In this document: positions 12,380 to 24,250 of the stretch, piece after piece
Position numbering within the stretch: the stretch's first letter is position 1
Layout of the letters: every line of letters starts with the position of its first letter
From: Gnetum montanum
Lineage: Eukaryota > Streptophyta > Gnetopsida > Gnetales > Gnetaceae
Length of the DNA: 56,655 bases
Assembly (NCBI GenBank): GCA_015680685.1
Contig: MNCI01007628.1
Span: 6,625-63,279 of the forward strand
Direction: 5' to 3'
Translations under genes and position numbers: made by a program
Notes under the pieces: model-generated
What the model was told of the DNA's origin: nothing
Seen by the model: the letters and a program-made list of their open reading frames with translations, nothing else
Database searches by the model: none

Positions 12380-13445
12380 TTGTCCTTTGTGACCTCATCA
12401 TCCACATAGTCTATAGGGTAAGATTGTTTGGCATGATCATTGTCAGTGATAGGTAAGACCATCGGTATGAACTCTAGATCCACCTACTTATCAACCTATA
12501 GAAGGCTAAAGAAGTATCAAACCTTCCTTAGTTGGGAGAAGATGTGACAGCCAAGGATCTATACATTGGAAGCTAGTTGATACTACCTCCTCTCCAACCG
12601 GTCACATTGGGCATGTATATGAACTCCATTTCTTTACAATGCATAAGAAAATGGCTTGTAATACATCCAAATAGGTCATAATTTTTGTTTTATATCCTAC
12701 CAAAGCCTAATCATCACCTGGTGCTAGAATTGCTACTATTACTTCTATGCATAATAGGCCTCCCAAGGAGCCTTGCTGTCATCACCGAGGACACATAGAT
12801 CAAGGATCGACCTAACCTTGTCATATCATTTCTAAGGTAACCACTAGGTTTAGAAAGTGCATCCCAAATTAAAAAATTGCATTTCATCCTAAGTAATAAT
12901 CTCCTTAATGGATAGGGCTAGTGGTCAAATCTAGAAATGTTAATATAATGCTAAGATCATTGATGGAAAAGGAACCTTATTGGCATCTCAGACTGCCAAC
13001 TCTATCTTGGATAGAATGATAAATAGATAGTTGAGGGTACAAGGATCCTCTAAGTCACTCATAAGTAGCATGCCAAATAACATGTCATGTGTGAAGTGAG
13101 AATTGCCTAGGACTTTTATCATCACTATCCTAGCAAGATCTGTGCTCTCTAGAGAAAGGTTCTTGTAGAGGAATCATGTCTCATCCATTGCAACTTCAAG
13201 AAAAAAACTCATCCAACTGAGTTTTCCTCTCTAAAGATGCTGCTACAAAATGCTCTTTCTCCAACTTACATTTCAAAAACTTGAGTAATAAAACCTCACT
13301 GATGGCATAAGAATTTCCATCAACTAAGAATGTTCATGATGTAGCCAAGGTCCTCCAGAATGCCATATAAAAATGACTTGCCTCCTACTCATAGAACACC
13401 TCACCTCCCATTAACATAAAGTTGATATTAATGGAACATCAGAGA
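12380..13445 (-). pseudogene. Possible decayed extra ORF of element F
   Basis: Minus-strand reading shows long sense-like segments between stops, for example IVMIKVLGNSHFTHDMLFGM and LNYLFIILSKIELAV near 13150-13000, and FIPMVLPITDNDHAKQSYPI near 12480-12400. They lie between the integrase and the polypurine tract, where Athila elements often carry an env-like or other extra ORF. I recognise no domain or membrane segment pattern, so position is the main argument. Confidence 0.3.
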
Positions 13446-13864
13446 TGCAACAACTGGTGAGTTGGCAAGTTTCATCAGAGGCTTGAAGTTTCTAGGTGCC
13501 CTCAATGGTGCTATAGGGAACTTCACCTTCCACTACTCATGCTTGAGACACTTCATTTGCTTTCTATGGATGCACTCTTATTGCACCTCTTGAGCATGTG
13601 TTCACACTATTGAATCTGCCAATGCTGAAGCCCATTCTTGTGTATGAGTCTTCTTACATTGAAAAGCGTGAGAATTTTCCTAATACAAAGAAAAACACCA
13701 GTACAACATATAAAACAATGTAAAAATAATACCTAGGCTAGAAAGACAGAGTAACATAATGCAAAAACTTAACAAATACATATAATAAATATCTAGCATA
13801 ATGCATACACATGATGTAAAATACTTAAATAATTGTATAACTAATTAAAACTAATCTTAACAAT

Positions 13865-13959
13865 GTTGGTACCCCCAACAAAGTCTATGTTGTCCTTAAC
13901 ATAGCATAACATCAAAGTGACTAATTATGTCTGACTCCACGGATGGTACATAATTAGTC
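13865..13959. repeat. Three consecutive perfect hairpins
   Basis: GTTGG/CCAAC (13865-13879), CTATGTT/AACATAG with a 6-nt loop (13885-13904) and GACTAATTATGT/ACATAATTAGTC with a 17-nt loop (13919-13959) follow each other within 95 bp. The arms are exact. They lie in the non-coding 3' region of element F. Confidence 0.8.
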
Positions 13960-16480
13960 AAACCCAAAATAGAATGCTATTGAATAGTCCAAAAAATATG
14001 CAAAGGGACATTAATAACCATAATAATACATAAAAAGAGTACAAATATATTGAGAATAATGAGCTACCAGTAACCATGTCATGATACATCCTAACACAAG
14101 AGCTAAAAACAACTTAGCATGTGGAAATCGGAAATATTTTCAAATTCCGAATCATGAAGAGAAACACATCATCCTAAGAAAGGGAATTTCCATGCTTGAG
14201 AATTGTCAAGAGAGTAATACAAAATGATCGCAACATCATTTTATAAACATATGACAACCTTCAACATAAAACACTCCAACTACAAGCTAGCTACTAGTCA
14301 CATACTAAGGTCCAATTATCAATACTAACTAAAATTGTATTTCTATTAGGTAGCTCATGAATATAATTAGCATTGCACTCATCCTAGGAATACTCTAAAT
14401 ATGGCAATTTTCTCAGCAAAAAAAAAAAAAAAAAAACCTTAGCTTGAATTCCAACATAAAAAATGTAGAGTATATAAAAAGAAGAAAAGAATTTTCAACT
14501 AAATACACAATTTGTTAAGGAATAATAGACCTAGCTTGAATTTGAACATCTAGAATGTGAAGTAGATAAATAAAAGAGAAGAAATGCCAAGTAAAAATTT
14601 TCAATTACACTTGAAAATAACACATATAGTTCATGATTGTTTGCAACTACACATAATAGAAAATCCACCAAAAAAAAACATGGGAATAAGGAAATTTGGA
14701 CCTAACTTCAATATGTTGAGTGGCTGAAGAATCTTGAAGGTCAGTATTTGAAGCTACACACACATCTTGAAGGTTAGTATTCAAAGCTACACACATGAGT
14801 AGAAGCTCAGCCTATGCTCAATTTAGACTTGTGGCACTATGTGAGGAAATATGAATTGTAAAATTTCGTACACATCTTTAAGTTTTTACTTTTTTAATTG
14901 GAGTGTGATTAACTATGAGTTGCAACCATTTGCAACATGATAATGAACAATTAAATGAAATTTTGAGGCACAACTAACTATGGGTCATACTAAAAAGCTA
15001 GAAATCACACCTACCCACACCATTTTGGAAGTTGATATGTAAAATGTTAAAATGCTAGGCATTGCGAGTCATAGGTATCTGTATTATCTAAATGACTAAA
15101 ATTCTAAAATTTTCAAGTACAATGGATTGCAAGTGGTAGTAAGTTGTAACGATAAATTGAATGAGTGGATGAAAATTCAAGTTCAAGGGGGGTGTGGTTT
15201 GCATCCCAAGTTCAAGTTCAACTCTCCAAATATATTCATATGTAATTACAACTTGCAATCAACGTCGTTGTTAAACTATGAGAGAGTACGATCACACCAT
15301 GTTTGCATTTGTTGATCCCAAACTCTTTTGTAGCAAAGATAAAGGAAGCAAGATGAAAAATAGGGTAAAAATGAGGAAAAGAAATAAAATAAAGGAAAAA
15401 CTTTATGATAGAAGAATAACTAAGGTGTTAGTGCTTTAGTAAACATCTAGGGTGACCACTAATTAACTCTTATAGAATAATAAAAATGGAAGGCACTATC
15501 ACATTAGACATTAATTTGCACTATTTAACAAATTATTCATGTCTTATGGCATTATACCTCTCAAAAATAAGTAGCCTTTCCTACTTAAATTAGGTGTTGG
15601 TGATGAAGACTCCTCATGCATTGATAGGAATAACCTTATCTCGTTGCCATGAATAGTAGGGAGCTTATCATCCAAAATAATACATTGCTTAATAGTTTTT
15701 TTTTCTTTTTTTTTTTAGTTTTTAAATATTGTTATGATTATGGAATTATTGCACTACCATTAGAACATGGTTCATGAACAAGGAAACTTTGCTCTTGGTA
15801 TAGTTACATGGTTTTGATGAGATAAGATTTTCCATTAAAAGGAAACTCTTAGATATGTACATCTAAAATATGTTTGCTTGCTATACTGCCAAAAAACATG
15901 GTCCGTAAATAACACAAACTTTTCTCCTGGTATAGGTTCATTTCATATGCAAGTCATTCCCTATGACTACCACTATGGTTCATGTTTTACATATCATGAT
16001 GTGTCTTATCCTAATTCCCTGATTAAGGAAAATCCAAAGCCTCAAGTTTTTCATGAAATAACATTTTGAGCTAATAGTATGCATAGTGAAAATCAAAAGA
16101 AGTGTCCCACTTTCCAACTAGAAAGCTAATAAAATTTATCCATGATATAGAGTTCCATCATTCAACCATTGCTTTATTTATTTTTTACATAAACTTCATA
16201 ATATATAATTAAAAATTCCTTGAATAAATAACATCCTAGAAATCCATGCCATAAGACAAGTTGGAACTTCCATCAAATTAATTCATTAAAGCACTAAATA
16301 CCATGAAAGATATGTTTTCATAGATACTATTAAGAATTCATAACAACAATGACCACTACCATGCATAGGTATTAATAAAAATATAATGTATGGCTCATTA
16401 TACCTATCATCCAATACTTGTAGAAAAATGAAGCATTTAACAACAAAGTTATTAACTTGTCACAACAAAAAAACATTAGG
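13960..16480. other. Element F 3' non-coding region
   Basis: AT-rich sequence without recognisable genes. A roughly 94-bp diverged tandem duplication starts at about 14437 and 14531 (each with TAGCTTGAATT, AATGT, TTTTCAA). A 31-32 bp duplication starts at about 14732 and 14763 (ATCTTGAAGGT, AGCTACACAC). A19 and T-rich runs lie at about 14420 and 15700. Confidence 0.5.
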
Positions 16481-16617
16481 GTAAAATAATATTATAAGGA
16501 ATTGTTTGAAGCTGGTCCATGATCAAATTAAATTTAGCTTGCTCAGAAGGAGTATTTATTAAATTAGTTGTCTCACTAATAGGGAAGGGATCTTATCCAA
16601 AATAATGTTTTATCCAT

Positions 16618-17189
16618 TAACCATCCACATGGAATGACTTAGAACTACTAGGCCTAGAAATGTCAATCACATATTTACCTAAGACCTTGATAACTCTATA
16701 TGGCCTCTTTCATTTAGACACTAATTCATAGCAAAGTTTTTGAGCCTCATATTAAATAATAAAACTAAATCTCCTTCTTAGAAAAAACTTCCTTAGAATC
16801 CACTTATCATGCCACATTTTCATATGCTTCTTATGCAAACATTGCCTATCTAATGCGTGCATATGATCTTCATTTAAATGGTTTAAAGAAAATAAATGAG
16901 AAGAAAGAAAAAAACTAAATTTCATTTCCAATTAACATTGCATTTGAAAAGAATTATTTTCTATGGATAGGGAATGTTTGCATAAGAAGCATATGAGAAG
17001 GAACAAGACATTACTTACTGAATACTAGTTCATACAAAACAAAACCAAAACATAATTTATATGAAGTAGGAATGGTTCATAATACATTAGGTAAATGTTA
17101 AGACCAATTTTTTCTATTACCTCCTACAACTTTCTACAAAATATTTTTGATTTTATTATTCATGCTTTCAACCAACCCATTCCATTTAG
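16618..17189 (-). pseudogene. Element F integrase, C-terminal part
   Basis: This is the downstream half of an integrase interrupted by the LINE. Next to the LINE the minus strand reads WNGLVESMNNKIKNIL, the catalytic-glutamate region of Ty3/gypsy integrases (usual form NGxVExxNxxIK). Farther on are MWHDKWILRKFF and RPYRVIKVLGKYVIDISRPS, the GPY/F-type C-terminal block, ending FHVDG and a stop near 16618. TAG and other stops interrupt it. The upstream half continues at 22945. Confidence 0.8.
17175..17189. repeat. LINE target-site duplication, left copy
   Basis: ACCCATTCCATTTAG is repeated exactly at 22945-22959 and brackets the LINE. Fifteen identical bases and continuity of the integrase frame across the pair make this a true target duplication. 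Confidence 0.9.
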
Positions 17190-17220
17190 GGGGGGGGGGG
17201 GGGGGTGGGGGGCGGTGGTG
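17190..17220 (-). repeat. G-rich tract at the LINE 3' end
   Basis: On the plus strand a run of 17 G (17189-17205, the first belonging to the target duplication) is followed by T, six G and GCGG-type triplets. In LINE sense this is a poly(C) end exactly where poly(A) is expected. It may be an assembly or base-calling artefact, since a similar GGGTGGGCGGCGGGCGG sequence abuts the gap at 34662. Confidence 0.7.
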
Positions 17221-17538
17221 GCTGTCGGACCCCGAAAAGAAGTTTTATTGAAATTAAAGGTGCATCAATTAAAACAACTTGAATAAGTCATAGGGTTAAA
17301 GGAAAGGGAAAACTGAGAGCATCGTGAATGACACTTGGGAAACACCTTAGAAATAAATGAGTATTAGAGGAGGACACCCAAGTTGGGGCACAACCAAATG
17401 TTCGCACAGATTGGCTTGTTACAAAATAGATTGACATAGAATTAGATGAGGCAAAGAGCTCTCAATTAAGGATAGAGAGAATTCAAATGGTGACTCCACA
17501 TAATAAAAAGGGAAAAATTCCTTGCAAAGATTATGATG

Positions 17539-17960
17539 CTAAGTGTAACTAGAACACATAGGTCTTTCCCATAGCTGCAACTGATGAACCAATTGATGAC
17601 TGTCTAGATTGAACTTGGATGCTTGAGATGTGAGTTGAAAATAGGTGAGGTGAAAGATCTGCAACTTCTCCAACTTGGTAAGCAAACATTTGTTAGAATA
17701 CTCTGTCTTTTGAAATAGAACATTGCATCTTCGCTTCCAAATATAATATAAAATAGTAGGCCTAATAACTTTCCACAGAAAATTAAGATTAGTAGAAGTA
17801 ATGTTCAAGAATCTGAATATGACATCCTCTTGAGATAGCTTGTATGATGGAAAAGCTTTAGAAGCCCATTGCCACACATGTTGAGCAAAGGGACATTGCC
17901 AAAATACATGGACAAAGTCATCCTATCCACCACATAGAGGGCAATTGGGATTAGGAATCC
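17539..17960 (-). pseudogene. LINE ORF2 C-terminal zf-RVT domain
   Basis: This is the zinc-binding domain at the end of plant L1 reverse transcriptases. The minus strand reads CPLCGG, one TAG stop, DDFVHVFWQCPFAQHVWQWA, which matches the usual C-P-x-C ... H-x-x-x-x-C arrangement. The frame continues to 17539 with NFLWKVIRPTILYYIWKRRC, typical of the segment after the zinc site. The assembly gap at 17986 separates it from the RT. Confidence 0.85.
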
Positions 17961-17985
17961 CTAGATATTCTAGATGTTTTCCAAT

Positions 17986-18043
17986 NNNNNNNNNNNNNNN
18001 NNNNNNNNNNNNNNNNNNNNNNNNNNNNNNNNNNNNNNNNNNN
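17986..18043. other. Assembly gap (N run)
   Basis: 58 undetermined bases within LINE ORF2, between the RT and zf-RVT parts. Confidence 0.99.
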
Positions 18044-18170
18044 TTCATTGCAGCCGACTCCCCATACAAAGTGTTAAACTCGACCCCTGAAATCCAACGA
18101 CTAGCCAGCCTAAGACAATTCAAGGAAATAACACCCTTTCGATACCATGAGGTAGCCACCTTAGCATTTG

Positions 18171-18295
18171 TGATAGTAAGGGGAGTAGGCGAAAGAGGTA
18201 ACCACCATGGACACACTTTAGAGAGGATAGTANTGATAGTAAGGGGAGTAGGCGAAAGAGGTAACCACCATGGACACACTTTAGAGAGGATAGTA
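18171..18295. other. Exact 62-bp duplication around one N
   Basis: 18171-18232 and 18234-18295 are identical and are separated only by an N at 18233. In an otherwise decayed LINE an exact duplication with an N at its seam is best explained by two contig ends overlapping without being merged. Confidence 0.85.
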
Positions 18296-18408
18296 GGGTT
18301 GATTTTAACATTAGTCCAGTCAATGTGAGTGTGTAGAATTTGCCAGGTCCTCCAAATGCTTTTGAAAACATGAGATTCGGGAAGAATGATAGTATGGGGG
18401 GAAAGGAA

Positions 18409-20267
18409 TCAATTGACAAAATGGATACCTTTCCAGAAGGGCTTATTTTTAGGAAATTCTTGATGAAGCCTTAATTGGAGGAGGGTCCCTATAATATTTG
18501 AGGCATCTAAATGTTGTACCAACCACTTAGCAACAAGGGTAATTCCTTGCTTATAAGAGTTCAAAACACCTAAGCCACCCTTATTCTTGGGGAGAGTAAC
18601 AATAGTCCAAGTGACACGATGAACACCTTTCTGAGAATCCTTGGAGGACCACATAAAGTCACGGAATAACCGTTCTAACTTCTGGTAGGCAGCTTGGGAG
18701 GGGGACCAACACGAAGAGCAATACACATGGGTGGATGCGCATATGGACTTACAAACAAGGTATTTACTTGCAAGTGTGAGGGGTTTAGTTTTCCATTTTT
18801 CTAGTTTCTTTTGAATTCGATATATAACTTGCTCCCAAAGGATAGATGTTGAACCTCTAAAATGGAAAGGGATTCCTAGAAGCTTAACGATGTCTTGATC
18901 CTGAAGCCGTTTCCAATTATAGTTGATCACATGTTTGTAATTGCCCTTAAATATATAAACAGAGGATTTATTCCAACTAATTATGGAACCTAAGAGTGTG
19001 CAATATTGCTCCACCCTTGATAAGAGGCGGTGCAAATTGGTGGCTATGTTTTGAACTAGAAAAAAGGAGTCATCGGCGAAGTGCATATTGAGAAGCTGTT
19101 GTTGAGAGGAGGAAAGGTTAACCCCAGTGAGAACTTTAGTTTGAATGTCCAAGTTAATTTGATGACAAGGAAAGTTTGATGCGATGATAAAGAGATAGGG
19201 GGTGAGAGGACAACCTTGGCGCATAGACCTATGTATTGGAAAGGAAGAGGTAATGTCGAAGGTAGTGGAAATTCTTGCAGTAGCATATGAGAATAAGAAG
19301 GTCACCATATGCAAGAACTTAAGTTCAAAACCAAGTTTGATCATAGTCTGCAAGATAAAATCCCACTTAATGTTGTCATAAGCCTTGGCATAATCAAGTT
19401 TTACTAGGAGAATATCTTGTCCATCATCCTTAGCCCACTTGAGACCTTCCCACACTGCGACCACATTGTCTAAAATATATCTACCAGGAACAAATCCTAT
19501 TTGCTAAGGGGATATGATCTGACCAAGAATTTTTTTCAGCCATAAGGCAAGGAACTTCGCCCAAATTTGATACACTACATTAGAAGAGTTATGGGATGCC
19601 AATTGGAGATATCGGTTAGATCCCCAAACTTGGGGAGGAGATGAATTACCCCTTGATTTAGATTGGGCCCAAGGGAACCAGTTAAGAGAGCCTTGTTAAT
19701 GACCTGCAAAAGATCCTTGCCCACCAATTCCCAATGATTTTGAAAAAATTCTATAGGAAACCCATCATAACCAGGAGCCTTTCCTCAACTTAACTTGGAA
19801 CAGGCCTCCTGTAGCTCCGCCAGAGCGATATCAGTGTCAAGACTTTGTAGCATAGTGGGATTAATAAGGTGAGGATAATTAGGGGTGGCAGCATTGAACG
19901 AAGAGATGTCCATTGGGGTAGCTGCAAAAAGGGTTTCATAGTGGTTCTTAAGAAAAGAGAGGATACTATTGTGGTCAGTAATGGTGGTACCATCACATGA
20001 TATTTTGTCAATAGCATGCAAAGGGGAAGTAGCATTAAGATATTTAAAAAATTCCTTACAGTGTTCGTCTTGAATATTGAACCAAGTGAGCCGACTTTTA
20101 GTTAAGGCACTTTGTGCTCGATACACTTCCCAATGTTGGAAGGCAACACATGCTCTAGCTAGCTCCTCGTGAACTAGAGTATTGAAGGAATCTTGGGCTA
20201 GTTTATTAGTGAGATGTTCAATAGTTAGGTGAATTTTGTTGTATTCATGTTTGGCTTGAGCAACCAC
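18409..20267 (-). pseudogene. LINE ORF2 reverse transcriptase
   Basis: The 351-codon open frame 19464-18409 contains the RT core: LLVKLDYAKAYDNIKWDF (motif A, catalytic Asp), RSMRQGCPLTPYLFII (motif B) and NMHFADDSFF (FADD, motif C). It then has the plant L1 thumb region with KLLGIPFHFR, WKTKPLTLASKYLVCKS and KNKGGLGVLN. Upstream, after one TAG stop (about 19504) and a frameshift, come PGYDGFPIEFFQNHWELVGK (about 19790-19720) and the 160-codon linker 20267-19785. The catalytic aspartates are present, so the RT core itself is well preserved, but the ORF as a whole is broken. Confidence 0.93.
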
Positions 20268-20339
20268 GGTCTTACCATATGAATGAGTAAAGTTTCACAC
20301 TCGACATGAAGCACGATGCCACCAATTAATCCAACCCAC

Positions 20340-21192
20340 CTAATTTAGGGGCCTAGGTTCGGCATTCCAAAGGTTGGATAGAAGAAGTTGGGTAGTTGCA
20401 GAAGAAAAATAGTTGTTGTGTAGTCTGAAAAGATGAAATTTTTGTCGGTCAGGGCTACCATGAATCTTGATAGATATGGAGATAGGAAGATGGTCAGATA
20501 AGGTGGCATGATGATGAACTATAGTGGTAGAGAAAGCTTGCCAAAAGGAAAGGGTGGAGAAATAGAACCTATCTAACTTGCTGTAGATGCAAGCCTGCCC
20601 AAGAAGGAGATTGGTCCAAGTAAATCTATGAAGGGGAATGCACATGGAGTTGTCTGCCCCGTTTGAGAGGTAAAATCTTTTCTTAAATGCGGATCAGGCC
20701 TGATACTTGAGAGTGGGCAATTGAAGAAATGTCCCTCCGAGCTTATCTTGAGAGAATTCTACCATATTAAAATCTCCTTCGAATATCCAAGGCATTGGGG
20801 GAGAGAAGTTGCAAGTTCATGCCAAAGGAGAGCCCGTTCTGTGGAGTCATTTGGGGCATATATCGAGCAAATGCCAAAAGGACCATGCTGGGATGAGAAG
20901 GTGGCCTAGGAAACTCTATGCCCAGAATTAGAACCACTTTGAAGGATTTTAGTTTTCCAGTAGGGTGAGAGGAGAATGGCCGCACCTCATTTTCCACTTA
21001 CATGGGATGTTGCTAGAAGTGAGGAGTGAGGAAGAAACTAGTGGGCGGAATAGGATAAAAGGTTGGCTGAGATCTTAATTTCTTGAAGGAGGATGAAATC
21101 AAAAGCCAAATTTAGACTAGATATAAAGTTGCCTACTCGCTTCTGTTGAAGCCTATCAGTAAGGCCTCGAATATTCCAAGAAAGGAGATTCA
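20340..21192 (-). pseudogene. LINE ORF2 endonuclease (EEP fold)
   Basis: The N-terminal endonuclease of ORF2 nicks the target DNA to start target-primed reverse transcription. It starts at 21192 with MNLLSWNIRGLTDRLQQKRV and shows the EEP-family signatures NIRGL (Asn), ILLQEIK (metal-binding Glu) and GICSIYAPND. Near the end is TLSDHLPISI (catalytic Asp-His). The central GDFN motif is not recognisable (EILIW followed by a stop), and several stops and shifts split the domain, so it is inactive. Confidence 0.85.
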
Positions 21193-21366
21193 TGGAAAAA
21201 CAAGGGGTAGTTTGGATGAGAGGTCAACGAAAGGTTTGGGAGTCGAAGCATCAGTTTCCTTTGTTCCTGAGAGGAGGGCAAAGGAGTTGTTGATGGGGAC
21301 AAGGGCCATGGAAGTGTCTAGTGAAGAGGAGTTGGAGGGAGAAGTAGAATGAAGGGAAGCTTTGAC

Positions 21367-22281
21367 TCATTTCCTTCCACTGGCCACCATGAACTCATCT
21401 TCCGAGAATGAGTTCTTGACAATGTTTGAAGGGATGACTTGGATGGAGGAGTGAGGACCTAACTGTTGTTTCTCTAGCTTGGAGAGGCTAGACTGAGAAG
21501 AGGATTTAGGAATTGTTGGAGGAGGAGATCTGAATTTAAAGGATACTGAGGGTGGGCCTACTGGTGGTGTGACTGGGGAACGAGTCTTCTGAGATGCTAC
21601 AGGTTGTTTCTTCCTAGCTAAGATAGGACATGCCGAGATATGATGCTCGGCCCTGTGAAAATAGATACACGAGTTTGGAAGGTAAAAATAGTCCACTTTT
21701 TAGGTGAAGAGTTTTGCACCAGCAGTGAGGGTTAATGAGGTCTTCCGAAGAGCTATATCCAGTTCAATACAATAACATCGAATTTGAGTTCCATTGATCG
21801 CCGTACAATGATCAGAAATAATAGGGCCCAGGATGCTCGCAATGTCCCTCTCAACAAATGAGAAAATGAGTGGAATATTGGGTAGTTCCATGTAACAAGG
21901 AATTATATTAAAAATCGGGTCATTGACATTAAAGTCAAAATTCCAGGTGCATGCAATTAGGGTTGCGTTTCTTGTTGGAAACTTTTTTTGAGAGAGAGCC
22001 TTTTCGACCTGGGAAGCATAAGATAATTCTACCAAAATTAAGTGACGAGCGTAGTAACGAGCATGAGAAACTTGAATGCCATGGGGCTGAAGAAGGCTAT
22101 GGACTTGAGTGTTTAAACTTGGGGACCTTGGTAAAAATCCCACAATTTAAAAAAATAGAAAACGAGATGTGAAATCCTTAGAAACTGCTTCAAAAATATC
22201 ATCCGGTAAAAGAAAATCAATTTGAGGTGAGGTAGATGAACTTCCCTGAGAAAATGCAGAAGTTGATGAATCCATCATTGT
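21367..22281 (-). pseudogene. LINE ORF1 (DUF4283-like, zinc knuckle)
   Basis: The RNA-binding ORF1 begins at a plausible start at 22281 (MMDSSTSAFSQGSS). After a frameshift near 22147 it continues as the 147-codon frame 22143-21700, which has the layout of the DUF4283 domain of plant L1 ORF1. After a stop at about 21699 a knuckle follows, SCIYFHRAEHHISAC, with the second of the four CCHC ligands replaced by Phe. A Ser/Pro-rich tail ends at 21367. A frame lies open on the opposite strand but is a shadow. Confidence 0.75.
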
Positions 22282-22944
22282 GACTTGCCCACGCCTGGGC
22301 CACGCGCTTTCCTGACACCAATCTGTAACCTTGACTATAGGAAAACCCTCACCACCAGTGTGCGTGTCCACCCACCATGGGCAAGGTCCGGGACAATGTT
22401 GCAGAAAGAAAAAATGGCTAGGAAAAATAGAAATCACGACTAGGGTTGGCCGGTAACGTCAAAGCTGCCTTTCATCCCACCAAACACTGGGCAAGCGATG
22501 GACGACGTCGGCACCATAGAAGGAAAAGTGCAGGAGGGCTCAGCAGCACAGTGGTGCCCAATGGAAGAAAAGAGCACCAACAGTTATTTTCAAGATTTAA
22601 TGCCCACTTCATGTCTCAGGGCTTTCTGCATGCAAGATGGGCAGATTTGGGCAGCTCGGCTGCAACAGCCTGGCCGCTGCGGTGCTGCATTGAATCTGGT
22701 GCTCAAAATCGGCTACTGCACAATGGTGCAAAACTGTGGAGTATAATTAAAATGGGGAGAAATCACCACCAACGCGCATTGCAGAGCAAAGAATAGCACC
22801 CCAACTGCCCAGCACTGGACACAGAGAGAGATGGAGCAACCTGCAATGGTGTCACCGTGGGCGACAAAGCACAGGAATGCTTAGTGATGCAGAACCAAGC
22901 ATAGGCACCCAAAATTTGAATCTAACAGTGTTCATCATTCGCTG
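22282..22944 (-). other. LINE 5' untranslated region
   Basis: Comparatively GC-rich sequence between the target duplication and ORF1. It presumably carries the internal promoter of the LINE, but I see no specific element. The plus-strand frame 22446-22796 is unlikely to be a gene. Confidence 0.6.
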
Positions 22945-22959
22945 ACCCATTCCATTTAG
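22945..22959. repeat. LINE target-site duplication, right copy
   Basis: Exact copy of 17175-17189 (ACCCATTCCATTTAG) at the 5' end of the LINE. Confidence 0.9.
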
Positions 22960-23420
22960 AATGATAGGAATTAGCAATACGATGTGTGACTCCCATCTTA
23001 TTTAATAAATTTTCCATTATATCATTAACAAAATTGATGTCTTGATTACTAATTAAAATTCATGAGTGTCCAAAACATGGAATTAAATCCTCTCTCAAGA
23101 ATCTAACTACCATTTTTGCATCATCATGCCTAGTTGTGTTTTCAAAGATCCATGTAGTAACATAATCAATGAAAACTAAGATGTACTTACATGAATTGCT
23201 TGGAGGAAAAGAACAAATGAAATTAATTCTCCAACAATTGAAGGCCTTACACTTCACTAGGATAGGCAACAATGACATGTCTTAGTATTTGTTGAGTCCT
23301 CCCATTCACTAGCATTGTTCACATTGCTTACAATATAATTAAGTATCCCTAAAAAAGGTGGGCCAATAAAAACTACCATGGAGGATTTTGTATGAGGTTT
23401 TCTTACTTGCAAAGTGGCCT
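22945..23420 (-). pseudogene. Element F integrase, N-terminal and core part
   Basis: The minus strand reads SNSCKYILVFIDYVTTWIF and DDAKMVVRFLREDLIPCFG, as in Athila-type integrase cores. The first catalytic Asp region is altered (INFICSF where MDFMGPF-like sequence is usual). The second reads ISNQDINF in place of ISDxGTHF, so Asp is now Asn. MGVTHRIANSYHSKWNG ends exactly in the LINE target duplication and continues at 17189. The zinc-binding N-terminal part (about 23280-23400) is only partly readable. Confidence 0.8.
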
Positions 23421-24250
23421 CCACACACTCCATCATGATTTAGAGCAATTGCCTCTTATTCTTGTTTAGGGAGACATCATTAAATGATCTAATTTCTACA
23501 AATATTATAGTTGAATGGGTCTTTCTAAATGAACCACTATGCCCTAATTATTGAGGCCTATTTATATCCCTTAGTCTAAGACTTTGGTACTTTGCATATA
23601 ACTAGGTAATTAGTAATATCCACATACTAAGGATATTGAACTTAGGAATAATAGCTATAGCCCCACAAGTGAACAACTACTCATTAGGAAATGCATCATT
23701 AAACATATGAGATGTCTCCAAATTTGAATTATCTTTCAATCTAGACAAATGATTTGCCACTAAATTCTTAGATCCTTTCTTATCACAAATCACCAAATCA
23801 AATTCTTATAACAAAAGACACCAATAAATTAACCTAGAACTTTCAGTTCATTTATTATGCAAATACTTTATAGCAACATGATCAGTAAAAACTATAGTAT
23901 GAAAACCAATTAAATAATGATGGAATTTATCTATGCTATATACAACCACCAACATCTCTTTCTCTGTATTAGTATAATTAACCTAATTAGGAATTAGTGT
24001 TTTAGATATATAATAAATAACATATGGGATGTTATCTTTACACTGATCCTATACACTCCAATTACAAAGTCTAAGGCATCTATCATAATTTTGAAGTACT
24101 TGCTCCAATCAAGTTCCTATAAAATTGGTGCTAAAGAAAGTTTAGCTTTTAAAATTTCAAATGCATTTTGGAAATCTTTAGTCCATATAAAAGAAACATA
24201 TTTTTGTATCATTTCCACAAAGGGTTGAGTAATTAATGAGAAATCATTAA
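23421..24250 (-). pseudogene. Element F RNase H region
   Basis: The region between RT and integrase. The best block is FDLVICDKKGSKNLVANHLS (about 23810-23750), the end of the RT-linked RNase H of gypsy elements. It is followed by a linker leading to the integrase zinc domain. The upstream catalytic part is too decayed to place residues. Confidence 0.65.

Larger units (their letters stand above)
17190..22944 (-). mobile_element. L1-type LINE inserted in element F integrase
   Basis: A non-LTR retrotransposon read on the minus strand: 5' UTR (22944-22282), ORF1 with DUF4283-like and zinc-knuckle parts (22281-21367), ORF2 with apurinic endonuclease (21192-20340), reverse transcriptase (20267-18409) and C-terminal zf-RVT domain (about 17960-17539), then a 3' UTR. 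It is nearly full length but has stops and frameshifts, and contains an assembly gap (17986-18043). The 3' end carries AATAAAACTTCTTTT but then a C-rich tract rather than poly(A). GC content is higher than in the surrounding DNA. It inserted after element F. Confidence 0.92.

Noticed and set aside
17945-18328. ORFs running through the N gap and the 62-bp duplication
   Set aside because: They depend on undetermined bases and an apparent assembly duplication inside the LINE.
22446-22796. Plus-strand 116-codon ORF as a gene
   Set aside because: It lies in the GC-rich 5' UTR of the LINE, has no motif and is best explained as a chance open frame.
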